From: Acidocella aromatica
GTDB taxonomy: Bacteria; Pseudomonadota; Alphaproteobacteria; Acetobacterales; Acetobacteraceae
Assembly: GCF_014201825.1 (NCBI RefSeq)
Contig: NZ_JACHFJ010000002.1
Location: 186,001-250,000 of the forward strand
DNA: 64,000 bases
Reading direction: 5' to 3'
The notes beneath the pieces are model-generated. The model did no database searches. It was not told the DNA's origin and saw only the letters and a list, made by a program, of their open reading frames with translations. Position 1 is the first letter of the stretch. Every line of letters begins with the position of its first letter. The translations under genes were made by a program, and so were the position numbers. Shown here piece after piece: positions 54,579 through 63,656 of this stretch.

Positions 54579-56017
54579 GCCTTCTCCTCCGTTGCTGGAT
54601 GGTGCCCGCTCAGGGCCTCGCCCGCGTTGCGCGGCAGCCTGGCACAGAGCGGCGCCGCAAGCATCGCCACCGCGCTGACAATGACGAACGCGATGGCATA
54701 GTCCGACTGCACCGCTTCCTTATGCCCCTGCAGCCGGGTGGAGATTTCCAGAATGAAGGCGCCCGCCACGATGCCCAGCGTCAGCGTGAGTTGCTGCACC
54801 GTGGCGTAAAGGGTCGTGGCGGCGGACATTCTCGGGCGTGGCACATCGCCATACGCGATGGTGTTGTAGGCAGTGAATTGCAACGAGCGGAAAAACCCGC
54901 CGGTGAACAGGATGGCATCCAGCACTAGAGACGGCCAGTTGGGCTGGAACAACGCGCACAGGCCCATCATCGCCGCCGCGATAGCCCCGTTCCAGATCAG
55001 CACCGTACGGAACCCGAAGCGAGAAAGCAGCGGCTGTGCCGCTGGCTTCATCAGCAGCGCCCCGGCGGCGGCGGCAAAGGTGACGAGGCCGCTTTGCAAC
55101 GGTGTGTAGCCGAAGGCGAGTTGCAGCATCAGCGGCAGCAGGAACGGCAGTGCGCCAACGGCGATTCGGAACAGGCTTCCCGCCAGCATGGAGTTGACGA
55201 AGGTGGGAATGGCGAGCAGCGAGAAATCCAGCACAGGATGCGGGGTGCGCCGCGCATGCGCCGCATAGGCGAGGCAGCACGCCGCCCCCGCCAGAAAAGC
55301 CGCGATGGTCCAGCCCATGGGCACCAGATACCGCCCCACGGTCTCGAATCCGGCCATCAGAAAGGCCATAGCCAATCCCGAGAACACCAGCCCCAGCAGG
55401 TCCAGTTTTCCGCCCCGGTCCGGCTCACGCACATCGGGGATGAACATGCTGACCGCCACCGCGCCGATGATGCCGATGGGGACGTTGATGTCGAACACCC
55501 AACGCCAGGAGAAATAGGAGACGATGAAGCCTCCTAGCGGAGGGCCAAGCACCGGCCCCACCAGGGCAGGCATGGTGAGCCAGGCCATAGCATCCACCAT
55601 CTGCTTGCGCGAGACGGAGCGCAGCAGCAGCAACCGCCCAACAGGCAGCATCATCGCTCCGCCAAGCCCCTGGACGATGCGCGCCGCCACCAGCTCCCCC
55701 ACGCTCCCTGCCACGCCGCACAGCACCGAGCCGACCGTAAAGATGACAATGGCGCCGCGGAACACCTGCCGCGCGCCGAAATGGTCCGCCACCCAGCCCG
55801 AGGCCGGGATGAACACCGAAAGGCTGATAAGATACGAGGTGAGTGCCACGCTCATATGCAGCGGCACGGCGTGGAAGCTCTGAGCCATGGCCGGCAGAGC
55901 AGTGGAGATGACCGTGGAATCCAGATTCTGCATGAACAGCGCCGTGGCGATGATCACCGCCATCAGCCGCATGCGCGCGGGCGAGACTTCCGGCTCAGCC
56001 TCTGTCTGCATCGTCAA
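54575..56017 (-). CDS. MFS multidrug efflux transporter, DHA2 (EmrB/QacA) type
   Basis: 480 aa with about 14 helices and DHA2 motifs: LDSTVISTALPAMAQSFHA in helix 1, WVADHFGARQVFRGAI in loop 2-3 and GPVLGPPLGGFIVSYFSWRW in helix 5. Drug/proton antiport is expected. Linked by ATGA overlaps to both neighbours. Confidence 0.9.
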   Translation of the reverse strand: MTMQTEAEPEVSPARMRLMAVIIATALFMQNLDSTVISTALPAMAQSFHAVPLHMSVALTSYLISLSVFIPASGWVADHFGARQVFRGAIVIFTVGSVLCGVAGSVGELVAARIVQGLGGAMMLPVGRLLLLRSVSRKQMVDAMAWLTMPALVGPVLGPPLGGFIVSYFSWRWVFDINVPIGIIGAVAVSMFIPDVREPDRGGKLDLLGLVFSGLAMAFLMAGFETVGRYLVPMGWTIAAFLAGAACCLAYAAHARRTPHPVLDFSLLAIPTFVNSMLAGSLFRIAVGALPFLLPLMLQLAFGYTPLQSGLVTFAAAAGALLMKPAAQPLLSRFGFRTVLIWNGAIAAAMMGLCALFQPNWPSLVLDAILFTGGFFRSLQFTAYNTIAYGDVPRPRMSAATTLYATVQQLTLTLGIVAGAFILEISTRLQGHKEAVQSDYAIAFVIVSAVAMLAAPLCARLPRNAGEALSGHHPATEEKA

Positions 56018-56346
56018 TCCCGTTCCAGCCCCGCCTGTTCCAAAAGATGTAGATAATGCCGCCAGCGGACCTGCTGCTCACGCCCCAGCTCGCGCAGATA
56101 ATCCCAGGAATAGAGGCTGGACTCGTAGCCATCCGAGAATTTCAGCCGCAAGGCACAGCTGCCCGTGGGCTCGGCAGCGAGGATTTGCACCAGCCTTTTG
56201 CCCGCCACCAGTTCCGCAACACCCGGACCGGCGGGCGGCTGCACGCGCAGAAATTCCGCCGGAAAGCTCAAGCTGCTGCCGTCCTCGTAGTCGAGGTCGA
56301 GCCGCTTGGCCGCCTGGCGGATTTTAATCTGCGCGGGTTCCGTCAC
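56014..56346 (-). CDS. DUF971 domain protein
   Basis: 110 aa. The family pattern of strand, [11 protein letters not shown], then [14 protein letters not shown] matches DUF971, the N-terminal domain also seen in gamma-butyrobetaine hydroxylases and linked to Fe-S scaffold proteins. Stand-alone here. ATGA overlaps with the MFS gene and with the Trm112 gene. Confidence 0.88.
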   Translation of the reverse strand: MTEPAQIKIRQAAKRLDLDYEDGSSLSFPAEFLRVQPPAGPGVAELVAGKRLVQILAAEPTGSCALRLKFSDGYESSLYSWDYLRELGREQQVRWRHYLHLLEQAGLERD

Positions 56347-56537
56347 GGCTCCAGTTGGCGTGCTTCCTCCGCCAGCATGATGGGGATGCCGTTGCGGATG
56401 GAGTAGGCTAGACCGGCCTTGGGGCTGATCAGCTCATTATGCTCGCGGTCATAGGTCAGCGGGCCGCGGGTGAGCGGGCAGACCAGGATCTCCAGCAGCC
56501 GCGGGTCCAGCGGGGGGTTGATTGTCTCGGTCGGCAT
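56343..56537 (-). CDS. Trm112/YcaR-family small protein
   Basis: 64 aa: [20 protein letters not shown], then [20 protein letters not shown], the Trm112-like fold, here with only one Cys of the usual zinc knuckle. The start at ATG 56537 overlaps the upstream LON-domain stop. Bacterial members often lie near lpxK or kdsB; here it is in the ybbN operon. Confidence 0.9.
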   Translation of the reverse strand: MPTETINPPLDPRLLEILVCPLTRGPLTYDREHNELISPKAGLAYSIRNGIPIMLAEEARQLEP

Positions 56538-56539
56538 GT

Positions 56540-57214
56540 TCAACTCGCTTTCGGTTCAAAATCGTCATCAAAATCCCCGTCGCGGGCGCCGATTTCCAAC
56601 AGCGCCAGCAGGGCGCGGGCGCGCTCTGTCAGGTCCTTCGCCTCCAGCAGAGCCTGTTTCTCCTCGTTGGTGAAGGGGCAAGCCATGCTGAGCGAGGTCA
56701 CTAGAGTCGCATCGGGCATCGTCTCCAGCCCGTTCCAGTTCACGTCCATCCCAGCGCTGGTGAAGTAGCGGCGTAGCGCATCCTCCAGCTGCGGGCGGGG
56801 GAATGGCAGCGCGCCCTCGCCCGGCACGCGCAAATCGGCCGCGAATCCGGCCAGTCCCGCACGCACGCGCCGGTAGCCCCGGCGCATCTCGATCTCCTCG
56901 ACGATGGTGAAACGGATCACCCCCGTCAGGGTGATGAGGAAGCGCCCGTCATTGGTTTCGTCGAAGGAGGTGAGCCGGCCCAGGCAGCCGATTCGGTACA
57001 AACCGGGGCCGTTCTCACCGTGGCCGAGGCGCTTATCCGGCTGCACCATACCGAAATACCGCCCCTCTCCCAGCGCATCCTCGACCATGGCAAGGTAACG
57101 CGGCTCAAAGATGTTGAGCGGCAGATGCCCACCCGGCAGCAACAGTGCGCCACCGAGCGGAAAGACCGGGAATTCATCCGGCAGCTGGTCCAGCTGTGGC
57201 CCTCGCACGGCCAT
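56540..57214 (-). CDS. LON peptidase substrate-binding domain protein
   Basis: 224 aa. The N-terminal domain of Lon protease without the ATPase or protease: [20 protein letters not shown], then [21 protein letters not shown] stand-alone member of this family next to a thioredoxin-like gene is common in Alphaproteobacteria. Likely a protein-binding or quality-control role. Confidence 0.9.
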   Translation of the reverse strand: MAVRGPQLDQLPDEFPVFPLGGALLLPGGHLPLNIFEPRYLAMVEDALGEGRYFGMVQPDKRLGHGENGPGLYRIGCLGRLTSFDETNDGRFLITLTGVIRFTIVEEIEMRRGYRRVRAGLAGFAADLRVPGEGALPFPRPQLEDALRRYFTSAGMDVNWNGLETMPDATLVTSLSMACPFTNEEKQALLEAKDLTERARALLALLEIGARDGDFDDDFEPKAS

Positions 57215-57219
57215 CGCCG

Positions 57220-58158
57220 TCAGCGGAACAGCAGGGCCGAGAGCTTGCGCCGCGCCGCCATTGTGGCCGGGTCGTCCATGCCCCAGGCCTCAAAGAATTT
57301 CAGCAATTGCAGCCGCGCCGCATCCTCGTTCCAAGCACGGTCGCGCTGCACGATCTCGAGCAGCGCCGCCGCCGCCTCGGCCCGCGCGCCTGAGGCGTTC
57401 AGCGCCGAGGCCAGCTCGTAGCGGGCTTCATGGTCGTCCGGATCCACGGCGATACGCTGGGAGAGCCCGGCCATGGCGGACTGCGCCTTGCGGCCTTCCT
57501 GCGCCAAAGCCAGAGCCGATCGCGCACCGGCGATCTCGGCATGTTCGGCGATCTTTCCCGGAACCTGGGTCAGCACCTCGGCGGCCTGATGCTCATCGCC
57601 CAGCGCTAGCAGCGCGCGGGAGAGCCCGCCCCAGGCTTCCGGCTTCTCCTGGTCCTCCTGTAAGGCGGCGGCGAAATACTGCGCCGCTTGCTCGGCGGCC
57701 CCCTGTTCCAGCAACGTCTTGCCCTGGGCGATGAGGTCCACCGCCGGGGCGGCACTGCCCGCCAGCTTCAGCAGCGCCTCGACGAATCGCTTCAGCTCGC
57801 TCTCGGGCAGCGCGCCCGAGAAGGTGTCGGCGATCTGCCCCTGCCAGAAGGCCACGACCGTTGGCACGGACTGCATCGGCAACCCCATGCGGGCGAGTTG
57901 GGTGACCAGTTCCCGATTCTTATCCACGTCGATCTTCACGAGCTTCACCCGCCCGCCCTGCGCCTTCGTCACCTTTTCCAGCGCGGGGGTGAGGGTTTTG
58001 CAGGGGCCGCACCAAGTCGCCCAGAAATCCACCAGCACGGGCAACTCGCGCGAGGCCTCGATGACATCGGCCATGAAATTGGCTTGGTCGCCATCCACGA
58101 TCATCGGCTGCTGGGCGGGGGCGGGCGCGTCCTGCGCGGGGTTGAGAAAGCTGCTCAT
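57220..58158 (-). CDS. Thioredoxin-TPR protein, YbbN/CnoX-like co-chaperone
   Basis: 312 aa. The thioredoxin domain (about 20-130) has the active site WATWCGPCKTL; a TPR region (about 140-312) follows. In E. coli the homologue CnoX/YbbN protects unfolded proteins under oxidative stress; here the CxxC is intact (CGPC), so redox activity is possible. First gene of the six-gene minus-strand operon. Confidence 0.9.
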   Translation of the reverse strand: MSSFLNPAQDAPAPAQQPMIVDGDQANFMADVIEASRELPVLVDFWATWCGPCKTLTPALEKVTKAQGGRVKLVKIDVDKNRELVTQLARMGLPMQSVPTVVAFWQGQIADTFSGALPESELKRFVEALLKLAGSAAPAVDLIAQGKTLLEQGAAEQAAQYFAAALQEDQEKPEAWGGLSRALLALGDEHQAAEVLTQVPGKIAEHAEIAGARSALALAQEGRKAQSAMAGLSQRIAVDPDDHEARYELASALNASGARAEAAAALLEIVQRDRAWNEDAARLQLLKFFEAWGMDDPATMAARRKLSALLFR

Positions 58159-58294
58159 TCTTGTTCCGTCCTATGCGTTTTCCGCTCCCTATATAGGCGA
58201 TTGCCCTCAACTCTCACACCCCAAAGCATTTTAGTTGTGAGGCGCGCTTGCAATCCGTCCCGGTGGTGGTTAAAGAGCCCCCACCACGCGCCGA

Positions 58295-58369
58295 GCGGGC
58301 GTAGCTCAGGGGTAGAGCACAACCTTGCCAAGGTTGGGGTCGAGGGTTCGAATCCCTTCGCCCGCTCCA
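58295..58369 (+). tRNA. tRNA-Gly (GCC), copy 1
   Basis: 75 nt including an encoded CCA. Acceptor stem GCGGGCG/CGCCCGC, D-arm GCTCAGGGGTAGAGC, anticodon loop TTGCCAA (anticodon GCC), T-arm GGGTTCGAATCCC. All stems pair. Confidence 0.96.
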
Positions 58370-58414
58370 ATTTATTTCCGGTTCTTCCGGTGTGCGTGGA
58401 ACATAGCGCCATGA

Positions 58415-58489
58415 GCGGGCGTAGCTCAGGGGTAGAGCACAACCTTGCCAAGGTTGGGGTCGAGGGTTCGAATCCCTTCGCCCGCTCCA
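58415..58489 (+). tRNA. tRNA-Gly (GCC), copy 2
   Basis: Identical in all 75 nt to the copy 120 bp upstream, including CCA. The first bases on each side (GA before, AATTT after) are also shared, so the pair arose by a recent local duplication or is kept identical by gene conversion. Confidence 0.96.
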
Positions 58490-58520
58490 ATTTCATTCCA
58501 AATTATCAGCAGGTGCGCGC

Positions 58521-59318
58521 ATGACGCTGGCCGATTCTTTCGACGCCTCCCTCACCGCGCCTCGCGCTCTGGGAATCGAAGGCGGGCATAATCTGCGCGA
58601 CTTGGGCGGTTACCGCACGCGCAGCGGCCAGCGCCTGAAATGGGGCGTGCTGTACCGCTCCGGTGCCATCAGCAACCTCACCGAATCGGGCCGGGCCGAG
58701 CTGCGCAATCTCGGCATCAAGGCGATCTGCGATTTTCGCACCCCGCATGAGCGTGCGCGCGTGCCAATGGACTGGCAAGGCCAGGAAGTCGGCTACCACG
58801 CATCGGAGCGCGGCTTCAGCGTTGGCAGCCTGCAAAACTATATCGCCCAGGGCGGGCACCGCCAGGGCGCGATGCTGGCCGCCATGCACGATATCTACCG
58901 CAACCTGCCATTCGAACAGGCCGCCAGCTACCGCCAACTTTTCTACCTTCTCAGCCAGAGCCGCCTGCCGCTGCTGTTCAACTGCTCCGCCGGCAAGGAC
59001 CGCACCGGCCTCGCCGCCGCGCTGATCCTCTACGCGCTGGACGTGCCGCGCGAGACCATTGAACATGACTACACCCTGACCAACCAGGCCATCGACGGGC
59101 TGGAGCAGATGATGCTCCGCGATCCGGGCTATTCCGGCCTCTCCACCCTGGCACGGGAGGAATACATGCCGCTGCTGGACGCACATCCTGAGTATCTGCG
59201 CATCGCCTTCGATGCCATCGAGGCCAAGCATGGGAACGTTGAGGCCTATCTGCACGACGCGCTGGGCGTGGGGGCGGCGGAACTAGAGAAGATCCGCAAC
59301 TTGTTGCTCGAAGATTGA
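58521..59318 (+). CDS. Tyrosine/dual-specificity phosphatase family protein
   Basis: 265 aa. The Cx5R catalytic loop CSAGKDRTG sits near residue 154; N-terminal GGHNLRDLGGYRT and YRSGAISNLTESGR are typical of the bacterial Y_phosphatase3 family, some of which act on phosphoinositides or phosphotyrosine. 32 bp after the second tRNA-Gly; 33 bp before ppk2. Confidence 0.88.
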   Translation: MTLADSFDASLTAPRALGIEGGHNLRDLGGYRTRSGQRLKWGVLYRSGAISNLTESGRAELRNLGIKAICDFRTPHERARVPMDWQGQEVGYHASERGFSVGSLQNYIAQGGHRQGAMLAAMHDIYRNLPFEQAASYRQLFYLLSQSRLPLLFNCSAGKDRTGLAAALILYALDVPRETIEHDYTLTNQAIDGLEQMMLRDPGYSGLSTLAREEYMPLLDAHPEYLRIAFDAIEAKHGNVEAYLHDALGVGAAELEKIRNLLLED

Positions 59319-59351
59319 CCAGCCCTGCGGGAAGGGCCTTATACTCCCGCA

Positions 59352-60107
59352 ATGTCCAAGGATCCCGATTACGACAAAACCCTCCGCCACCTGCAGATCG
59401 AGCTGGTGAAACTTCAGCGCCATGTCATCTCGGAGGGCATGAAAGTACTCATCATCCTGGAAGGGCGTGACGGCGCCGGCAAGGATGGCACGGTCAAGCG
59501 CATCACCGAACATCTCTCACCGCGCGACATCCGCATTGTGGCCCTGCCCAAGCCATCGGATGTTCAGGTCACGCAATGGTATTTCCAGCGCTATGTCGAG
59601 CATCTGCCTGCCGCGGGCGAAATCGTGCTGTTCAACCGCTCCTGGTACAACCGCGCGGGCGTGGAGCCGGTCATGGGCTTCTGCACGGACGCCCAATACC
59701 ATGAGTTCCTGCGTAACGCGCCGGTGTTCGAGGCGATGCTCGACCAGGCGGGCATCAAGGTTCTTAAGTACTACCTGGACATCAGCCGCAAGGAGCAGAA
59801 GAAGCGGCTGGACGACCGGCACAAGGATCCGCTGAAACAGTGGAAGATCTCCCCGATCGACGAAAAAGCCCTGAAGCATTTCGACGATTATACCGAGGCG
59901 CGCGACCGCATGTTGCGCCAAACCGACAGCGCCGCCGCTCCCTGGATGATCGTGCGCGCGAACGACAAAAAAGCCGCGCGGCTTGCCATCATCGCCGACC
60001 TCATCAGGCGCATCGACTACAAGAACTCAACCCCGCACGACGTTGACGAGCAGATCGTCTGCCGCTTCGACGAGTCCTGCCTGACCAATGGAATGCTGGC
60101 CCGATGA
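59352..60107 (+). CDS. ppk2: Polyphosphate kinase 2
   Basis: 251-aa P-loop enzyme that moves phosphate between polyphosphate and nucleotides. Walker A ILEGRDGAGKDGTVKRITEH, Walker B region EIVLFNRSWYNRAGVE, lid-type DDRHKDPLKQWKISPID. Single-domain, class I-like length; the ADP/GDP/AMP preference cannot be told. Overlaps hisI by ATGA. Confidence 0.93.
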   Translation: MSKDPDYDKTLRHLQIELVKLQRHVISEGMKVLIILEGRDGAGKDGTVKRITEHLSPRDIRIVALPKPSDVQVTQWYFQRYVEHLPAAGEIVLFNRSWYNRAGVEPVMGFCTDAQYHEFLRNAPVFEAMLDQAGIKVLKYYLDISRKEQKKRLDDRHKDPLKQWKISPIDEKALKHFDDYTEARDRMLRQTDSAAAPWMIVRANDKKAARLAIIADLIRRIDYKNSTPHDVDEQIVCRFDESCLTNGMLAR

Positions 60108-60487
60108 GCAAAATCCTCGACACGATCAACTTCAACGCCGACGGCCTGATCGCCGCCATCGCCCAGCAGCACGACACGGGCGAGGTGCTGATGATGGCCT
60201 GGATGAACGCGGAGTCGGTCACCGAGACGCTGGCCACCGGGCAGGTGTGTTACTACTCTCGCTCGCGGCAGAAGCTCTGGCGCAAGGGCGAAACCTCCGG
60301 CCAGCAGCAGAAGCTCGTCGAGATGCGCCTGGATTGCGATGGCGACACGCTGCTCCTGCTCGTGGACCAGAAAGGCGTGGCCTGCCATACCGGGCGGCGC
60401 AACTGTTTCTTCCTGGCGGCGCGGAATGGCGAATGGGTGGAGATCGCCAAGCCCGAAGTGAGCCCGGAGGAGCTTTACAAGCGCTGA
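60104..60487 (+). CDS. hisI: Phosphoribosyl-AMP cyclohydrolase
   Basis: 127-aa zinc enzyme, third step of histidine synthesis. Motifs MMAWMNAESV, CYYSRSRQKLWRKGE and CHTGRRNCFF (zinc/catalytic Cys). Stand-alone, without HisE. Coupled to ppk2, apart from any other his gene. Confidence 0.95.
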   Translation: MSKILDTINFNADGLIAAIAQQHDTGEVLMMAWMNAESVTETLATGQVCYYSRSRQKLWRKGETSGQQQKLVEMRLDCDGDTLLLLVDQKGVACHTGRRNCFFLAARNGEWVEIAKPEVSPEELYKR

Positions 60488-60578
60488 TGCGTCACAATTT
60501 GTTACGCCACTTGCTGAGAAGACGGAAGTTGAAGAATAAGTATTCCATCTAGAAGATAAAATCCCGAGGGGGTAGGTC

Positions 60579-62216
60579 ATGCCGTTCGCATTGTCGAAAT
60601 TTCGCGCCAAGCGTCTCGTCGCCGCGGCGGCAGCTCTGGCGTTCACTTTGGGCGGTGCCGCCGCTACCCGCATCGCCCTGGCCGATGACAGCGCCAACTA
60701 CCCCACCGCGTCGCTCACCGCGCCGACGGACCCCGCGGCGCTGATCGAGCGCGGCAAATACCTCACCGCCGCGGCGGACTGCCTGCCCTGCCATACCGGC
60801 CCGGGCCATCAGCCCTTCTCCGGCGGGCTGGTGATGGCCACGCCGTTCGGCGGGCTCTCCACCCCCAACATCACGCCGGACAAGGAAACCGGCATCGGCA
60901 ACTGGTCGGACACGGATTTCTATAACGCCCTGCATTATGGCACGGCGCCGGGGCACTCTTATCTGGTGTTCCCCAAATTCCTGTACCCGGCCATGCCGTA
61001 CACCTCCTACACCAAGCTCTCTTATGCAGATGTGATGGCCATCAAGGCCTATCTCTTCTCGCTCGCCCCGGTGAACGTGGCCCCCACCCCCAGCTCCATG
61101 GCCTTCCCCTTCAACCAGCGTCCGGTGCTGCTTGGCTGGCGGTTGCTGTTCTTCAGCGCCGGCCCCATGAAAATGGACCCGAGCTGGGATGAGCACATGA
61201 AGAACGGCGCCTACCTCACCGAGGCGCTGGGCCATTGCGGCGAATGCCACACCCCGCGAAACATCCTCAGCGCCATGGAACTCGGCCGGGCCTATGCCGG
61301 CGCGCCCATCGACGATCTCTACGCGCCCAACATCTCCTCGGACAAAACCCAGGGCGTGGGCGGCTGGGCACAGGCCGATCTCGTGGCCTATCTGCATGAC
61401 GGCGGCAACATGGTGAAGGGTTCGCCGTTCGGCTCCATGGGCGACATGGTGGCCAACTCCACCAGCAAGCTCTCCGTGTCGGACGTGGTGGACATCGCCA
61501 CCTATCTACAAACCGCGACCAAGCCGCAGCAGACCACCCCGCCCCCCGCGGTGGCCGATGCCGCCGCCTCCATCGCCCGTGGCGCCAACGTATATACCGC
61601 CAACTGCGCAGGCTGCCATGGCAAGACCGGGGCCGGCCTGCCGCCGCGCTTCGCCCCCAACCTGGCGGGTAACGACTCCATCATCGCCGATGAACCCTAT
61701 AACGTGATCGGCCCGGTGCTGAGTGGCCTTGCCCCCTGGACCAAGCTGCCGATGCCGAGCTTCGCCACCAAGCTCTCGGATCAGGAGATCGCCGATGTTG
61801 CCAATTACGTCCGCACCGCCTGGGGCAATCAGGGCGTTGCCAACGCCACACCGGCCCAGGTGCTGCGCTTGCGCGGCATCGCCAGCGTGCCCGCCAGCGC
61901 CGATGCGCTCTCCGACACGCTAGGCTGCCCGCATATCTCCCCCGCAGGCGGACCGAACACCGTCGCCGATCCGGGGAATGGGCTGCTCAACACCTACCAG
62001 GGTGTCACCCCGGAAACGTTGGCCAACCGCACCCGCACGCTGGTCAGCGCGGTCCGCGCCAACAATGCCAGCATCAGCGACGCCGATCTGACCAATACGC
62101 TGGTGGCGGCCTATTGCCCTGTGGTGGCACATACGGCAGGTCTGAGCCTGTCGGCCAAGCAGGAGGCATTGCGTGACTTCATCGCCGGAGCGGCACCGCT
62201 TATCGCCGCCCATTAA
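60579..62216 (+). CDS. Triheme cytochrome c (membrane dehydrogenase subunit type)
   Basis: 545 aa. Signal peptide to about residue 36 (AAAAALAFTLGGAAATRIAL). Three heme sites: CLPCH (about 68-72), CGECH (about 220) and CAGCH (about 343). The layout follows the cytochrome c subunit of alcohol, gluconate and aldehyde dehydrogenases of acetic acid bacteria, which pass electrons to ubiquinone. No dehydrogenase subunit lies beside it. A C-terminal stretch of about 115 residues with two Cys and no heme motif is an add-on I cannot assign. RBS GAGGGGG. Confidence 0.88.
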   Translation: MPFALSKFRAKRLVAAAAALAFTLGGAAATRIALADDSANYPTASLTAPTDPAALIERGKYLTAAADCLPCHTGPGHQPFSGGLVMATPFGGLSTPNITPDKETGIGNWSDTDFYNALHYGTAPGHSYLVFPKFLYPAMPYTSYTKLSYADVMAIKAYLFSLAPVNVAPTPSSMAFPFNQRPVLLGWRLLFFSAGPMKMDPSWDEHMKNGAYLTEALGHCGECHTPRNILSAMELGRAYAGAPIDDLYAPNISSDKTQGVGGWAQADLVAYLHDGGNMVKGSPFGSMGDMVANSTSKLSVSDVVDIATYLQTATKPQQTTPPPAVADAAASIARGANVYTANCAGCHGKTGAGLPPRFAPNLAGNDSIIADEPYNVIGPVLSGLAPWTKLPMPSFATKLSDQEIADVANYVRTAWGNQGVANATPAQVLRLRGIASVPASADALSDTLGCPHISPAGGPNTVADPGNGLLNTYQGVTPETLANRTRTLVSAVRANNASISDADLTNTLVAAYCPVVAHTAGLSLSAKQEALRDFIAGAAPLIAAH

Positions 62217-62793
62217 GGTAGAGACCATAACAGGGGCGGCCATCCTGCCGCTCCTGCCGGACCTCGCGCGGTTGCGCATCACCGTGTTCCGCGAGTTTCC
62301 ATATCTGTACGAGGGCGATCCCGCCTACGAACAGACTTATATGCGTGTTTATGCCGAAGCGCCTGCGGCCGCGATCATCATCGCGCGCGATGGCGAGAAG
62401 ATCGTCGGCGCTTCCACATGCCTTCCGCTGAGCGCCGAAACGCCGAATGTGCAGAAGCCCTTTCGCGAGGCGGGAATGGATATCTCCAGTATCTTCTATT
62501 TCGGCGAGAGCGTGCTGGATTCCGCCTATCGCGGCCGGGGAATCGGGGTGAAATTCTTCGAGGCCCGCGAAACCCAGGCGCGCAAGCATGGCTATCCCGT
62601 CACCGCCTTTTGCGCCGTGCAGCGCCCGGCGGACCACCCTGCCCGGCCGAAAGATTACCAGCCACTGGATGATTTCTGGCGCAAGCGCGGCTATGCCCCG
62701 CATCCTGATCTGGTCTGCTCCATGTCCTGGCGGGAGGTCGGCGCGGACCACGAGACCACGAAACCACTGATGTTCTGGACCCGTACCCTGTGA
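62173..62793 (+). CDS. GNAT-family acetyltransferase
   Basis: 206 aa. GNAT core with SVLDSAYRGRGIGVKFFEAR (acetyl-CoA loop) and a beta-bulge SIFYFGE. Start chosen at the GTG 62173 because a perfect AGGAGG lies 6 nt upstream; this puts the first 44 bp inside the cytochrome gene, in another frame. Substrate unknown. Its stop overlaps the nitrilase start. Confidence 0.85.
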   Translation: MTSSPERHRLSPPIKVETITGAAILPLLPDLARLRITVFREFPYLYEGDPAYEQTYMRVYAEAPAAAIIIARDGEKIVGASTCLPLSAETPNVQKPFREAGMDISSIFYFGESVLDSAYRGRGIGVKFFEARETQARKHGYPVTAFCAVQRPADHPARPKDYQPLDDFWRKRGYAPHPDLVCSMSWREVGADHETTKPLMFWTRTL

Positions 62794-63656
62794 AACTCGC
62801 CCTCGCCCCGTTCGGCGTCACCCCGCCCCCCAGCTTCAAGGCCTTCATCACCCGCATTGAGCGTCTGGCCGCCGAGGCCGCCCTCGCCGGGGCGGATATT
62901 CTGGTGCTGCCGGAATATTTCTCCATGGTGCTGTCGGGGGTGGAGATCAAAACCCCCGACATCGCCGCCGAGCTGGAGTATGTGGTCAAGGCCGCCGACG
63001 AGCTGATCGGGCAAATCACGGTACTGGCCCAGAGGCACAAGCTGCACATCCTGGCGGGTTCGGTGCCAATGCGCAACGCCGATGGCAAGGTGTATAATCG
63101 CGCCCCGTTCATCGCCCCTTCCGGAGCGGTGCGCTACCAGGACAAGCAGGCGATGACCCGGTTCGAGGATGAGCTGTGGCATGTAACCGGCGGCAATGGT
63201 CCAAATGTATTCGAGACCGCTTTCGGGCGCATCGGCGTGTCCATTTGCTACGATTCGGAATTCCCCCTGCATGTGCGCGCCCAGGTGGCGGCAGGGGCCA
63301 AGCTGATCCTCGTGCCGTGCTGTACCGCCTCTATGGCCGGGTTCAACCGCGTGCGCCTCTCCGCCCGCGCCCGCGCCGTGGAGAACCAGTGCTACGTCGC
63401 CGTCGTACCACTGGTGGGCAATGCCGCCTGGTCCGGCTCCATCGACGAAAATATCGGCCACGCCGCGCTCTTCACTCCCTGCGATACCGGCTTCCCCGAT
63501 GACGGAGTCGCCGCCGCCGGGCCACTCAACGAACCGGGTCTGGTGTTCGCGCAGGTGGATTTCGCAGCCATCGACGCCGTGCGCGTGGAAGGCAGCGTGC
63601 TGAACCACCGCGACTGGCAGGAGGTGCCACCCTGCCCTGTCGTGGAACTGGCGTGA
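62790..63656 (+). CDS. Carbon-nitrogen hydrolase (nitrilase superfamily)
   Basis: 288 aa from a GTG. The Glu-Lys-Cys triad is visible: LVLPEYFSM (Glu), RYQDKQAMTRFE (Lys) and SICYDSEFP (Cys). An amidase or related C-N hydrolase; substrate unknown. It shares a GTGA overlap with lpxB and with the GNAT gene upstream, so the three form one transcription unit. Confidence 0.9.
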   Translation: MKLALAPFGVTPPPSFKAFITRIERLAAEAALAGADILVLPEYFSMVLSGVEIKTPDIAAELEYVVKAADELIGQITVLAQRHKLHILAGSVPMRNADGKVYNRAPFIAPSGAVRYQDKQAMTRFEDELWHVTGGNGPNVFETAFGRIGVSICYDSEFPLHVRAQVAAGAKLILVPCCTASMAGFNRVRLSARARAVENQCYVAVVPLVGNAAWSGSIDENIGHAALFTPCDTGFPDDGVAAAGPLNEPGLVFAQVDFAAIDAVRVEGSVLNHRDWQEVPPCPVVELA

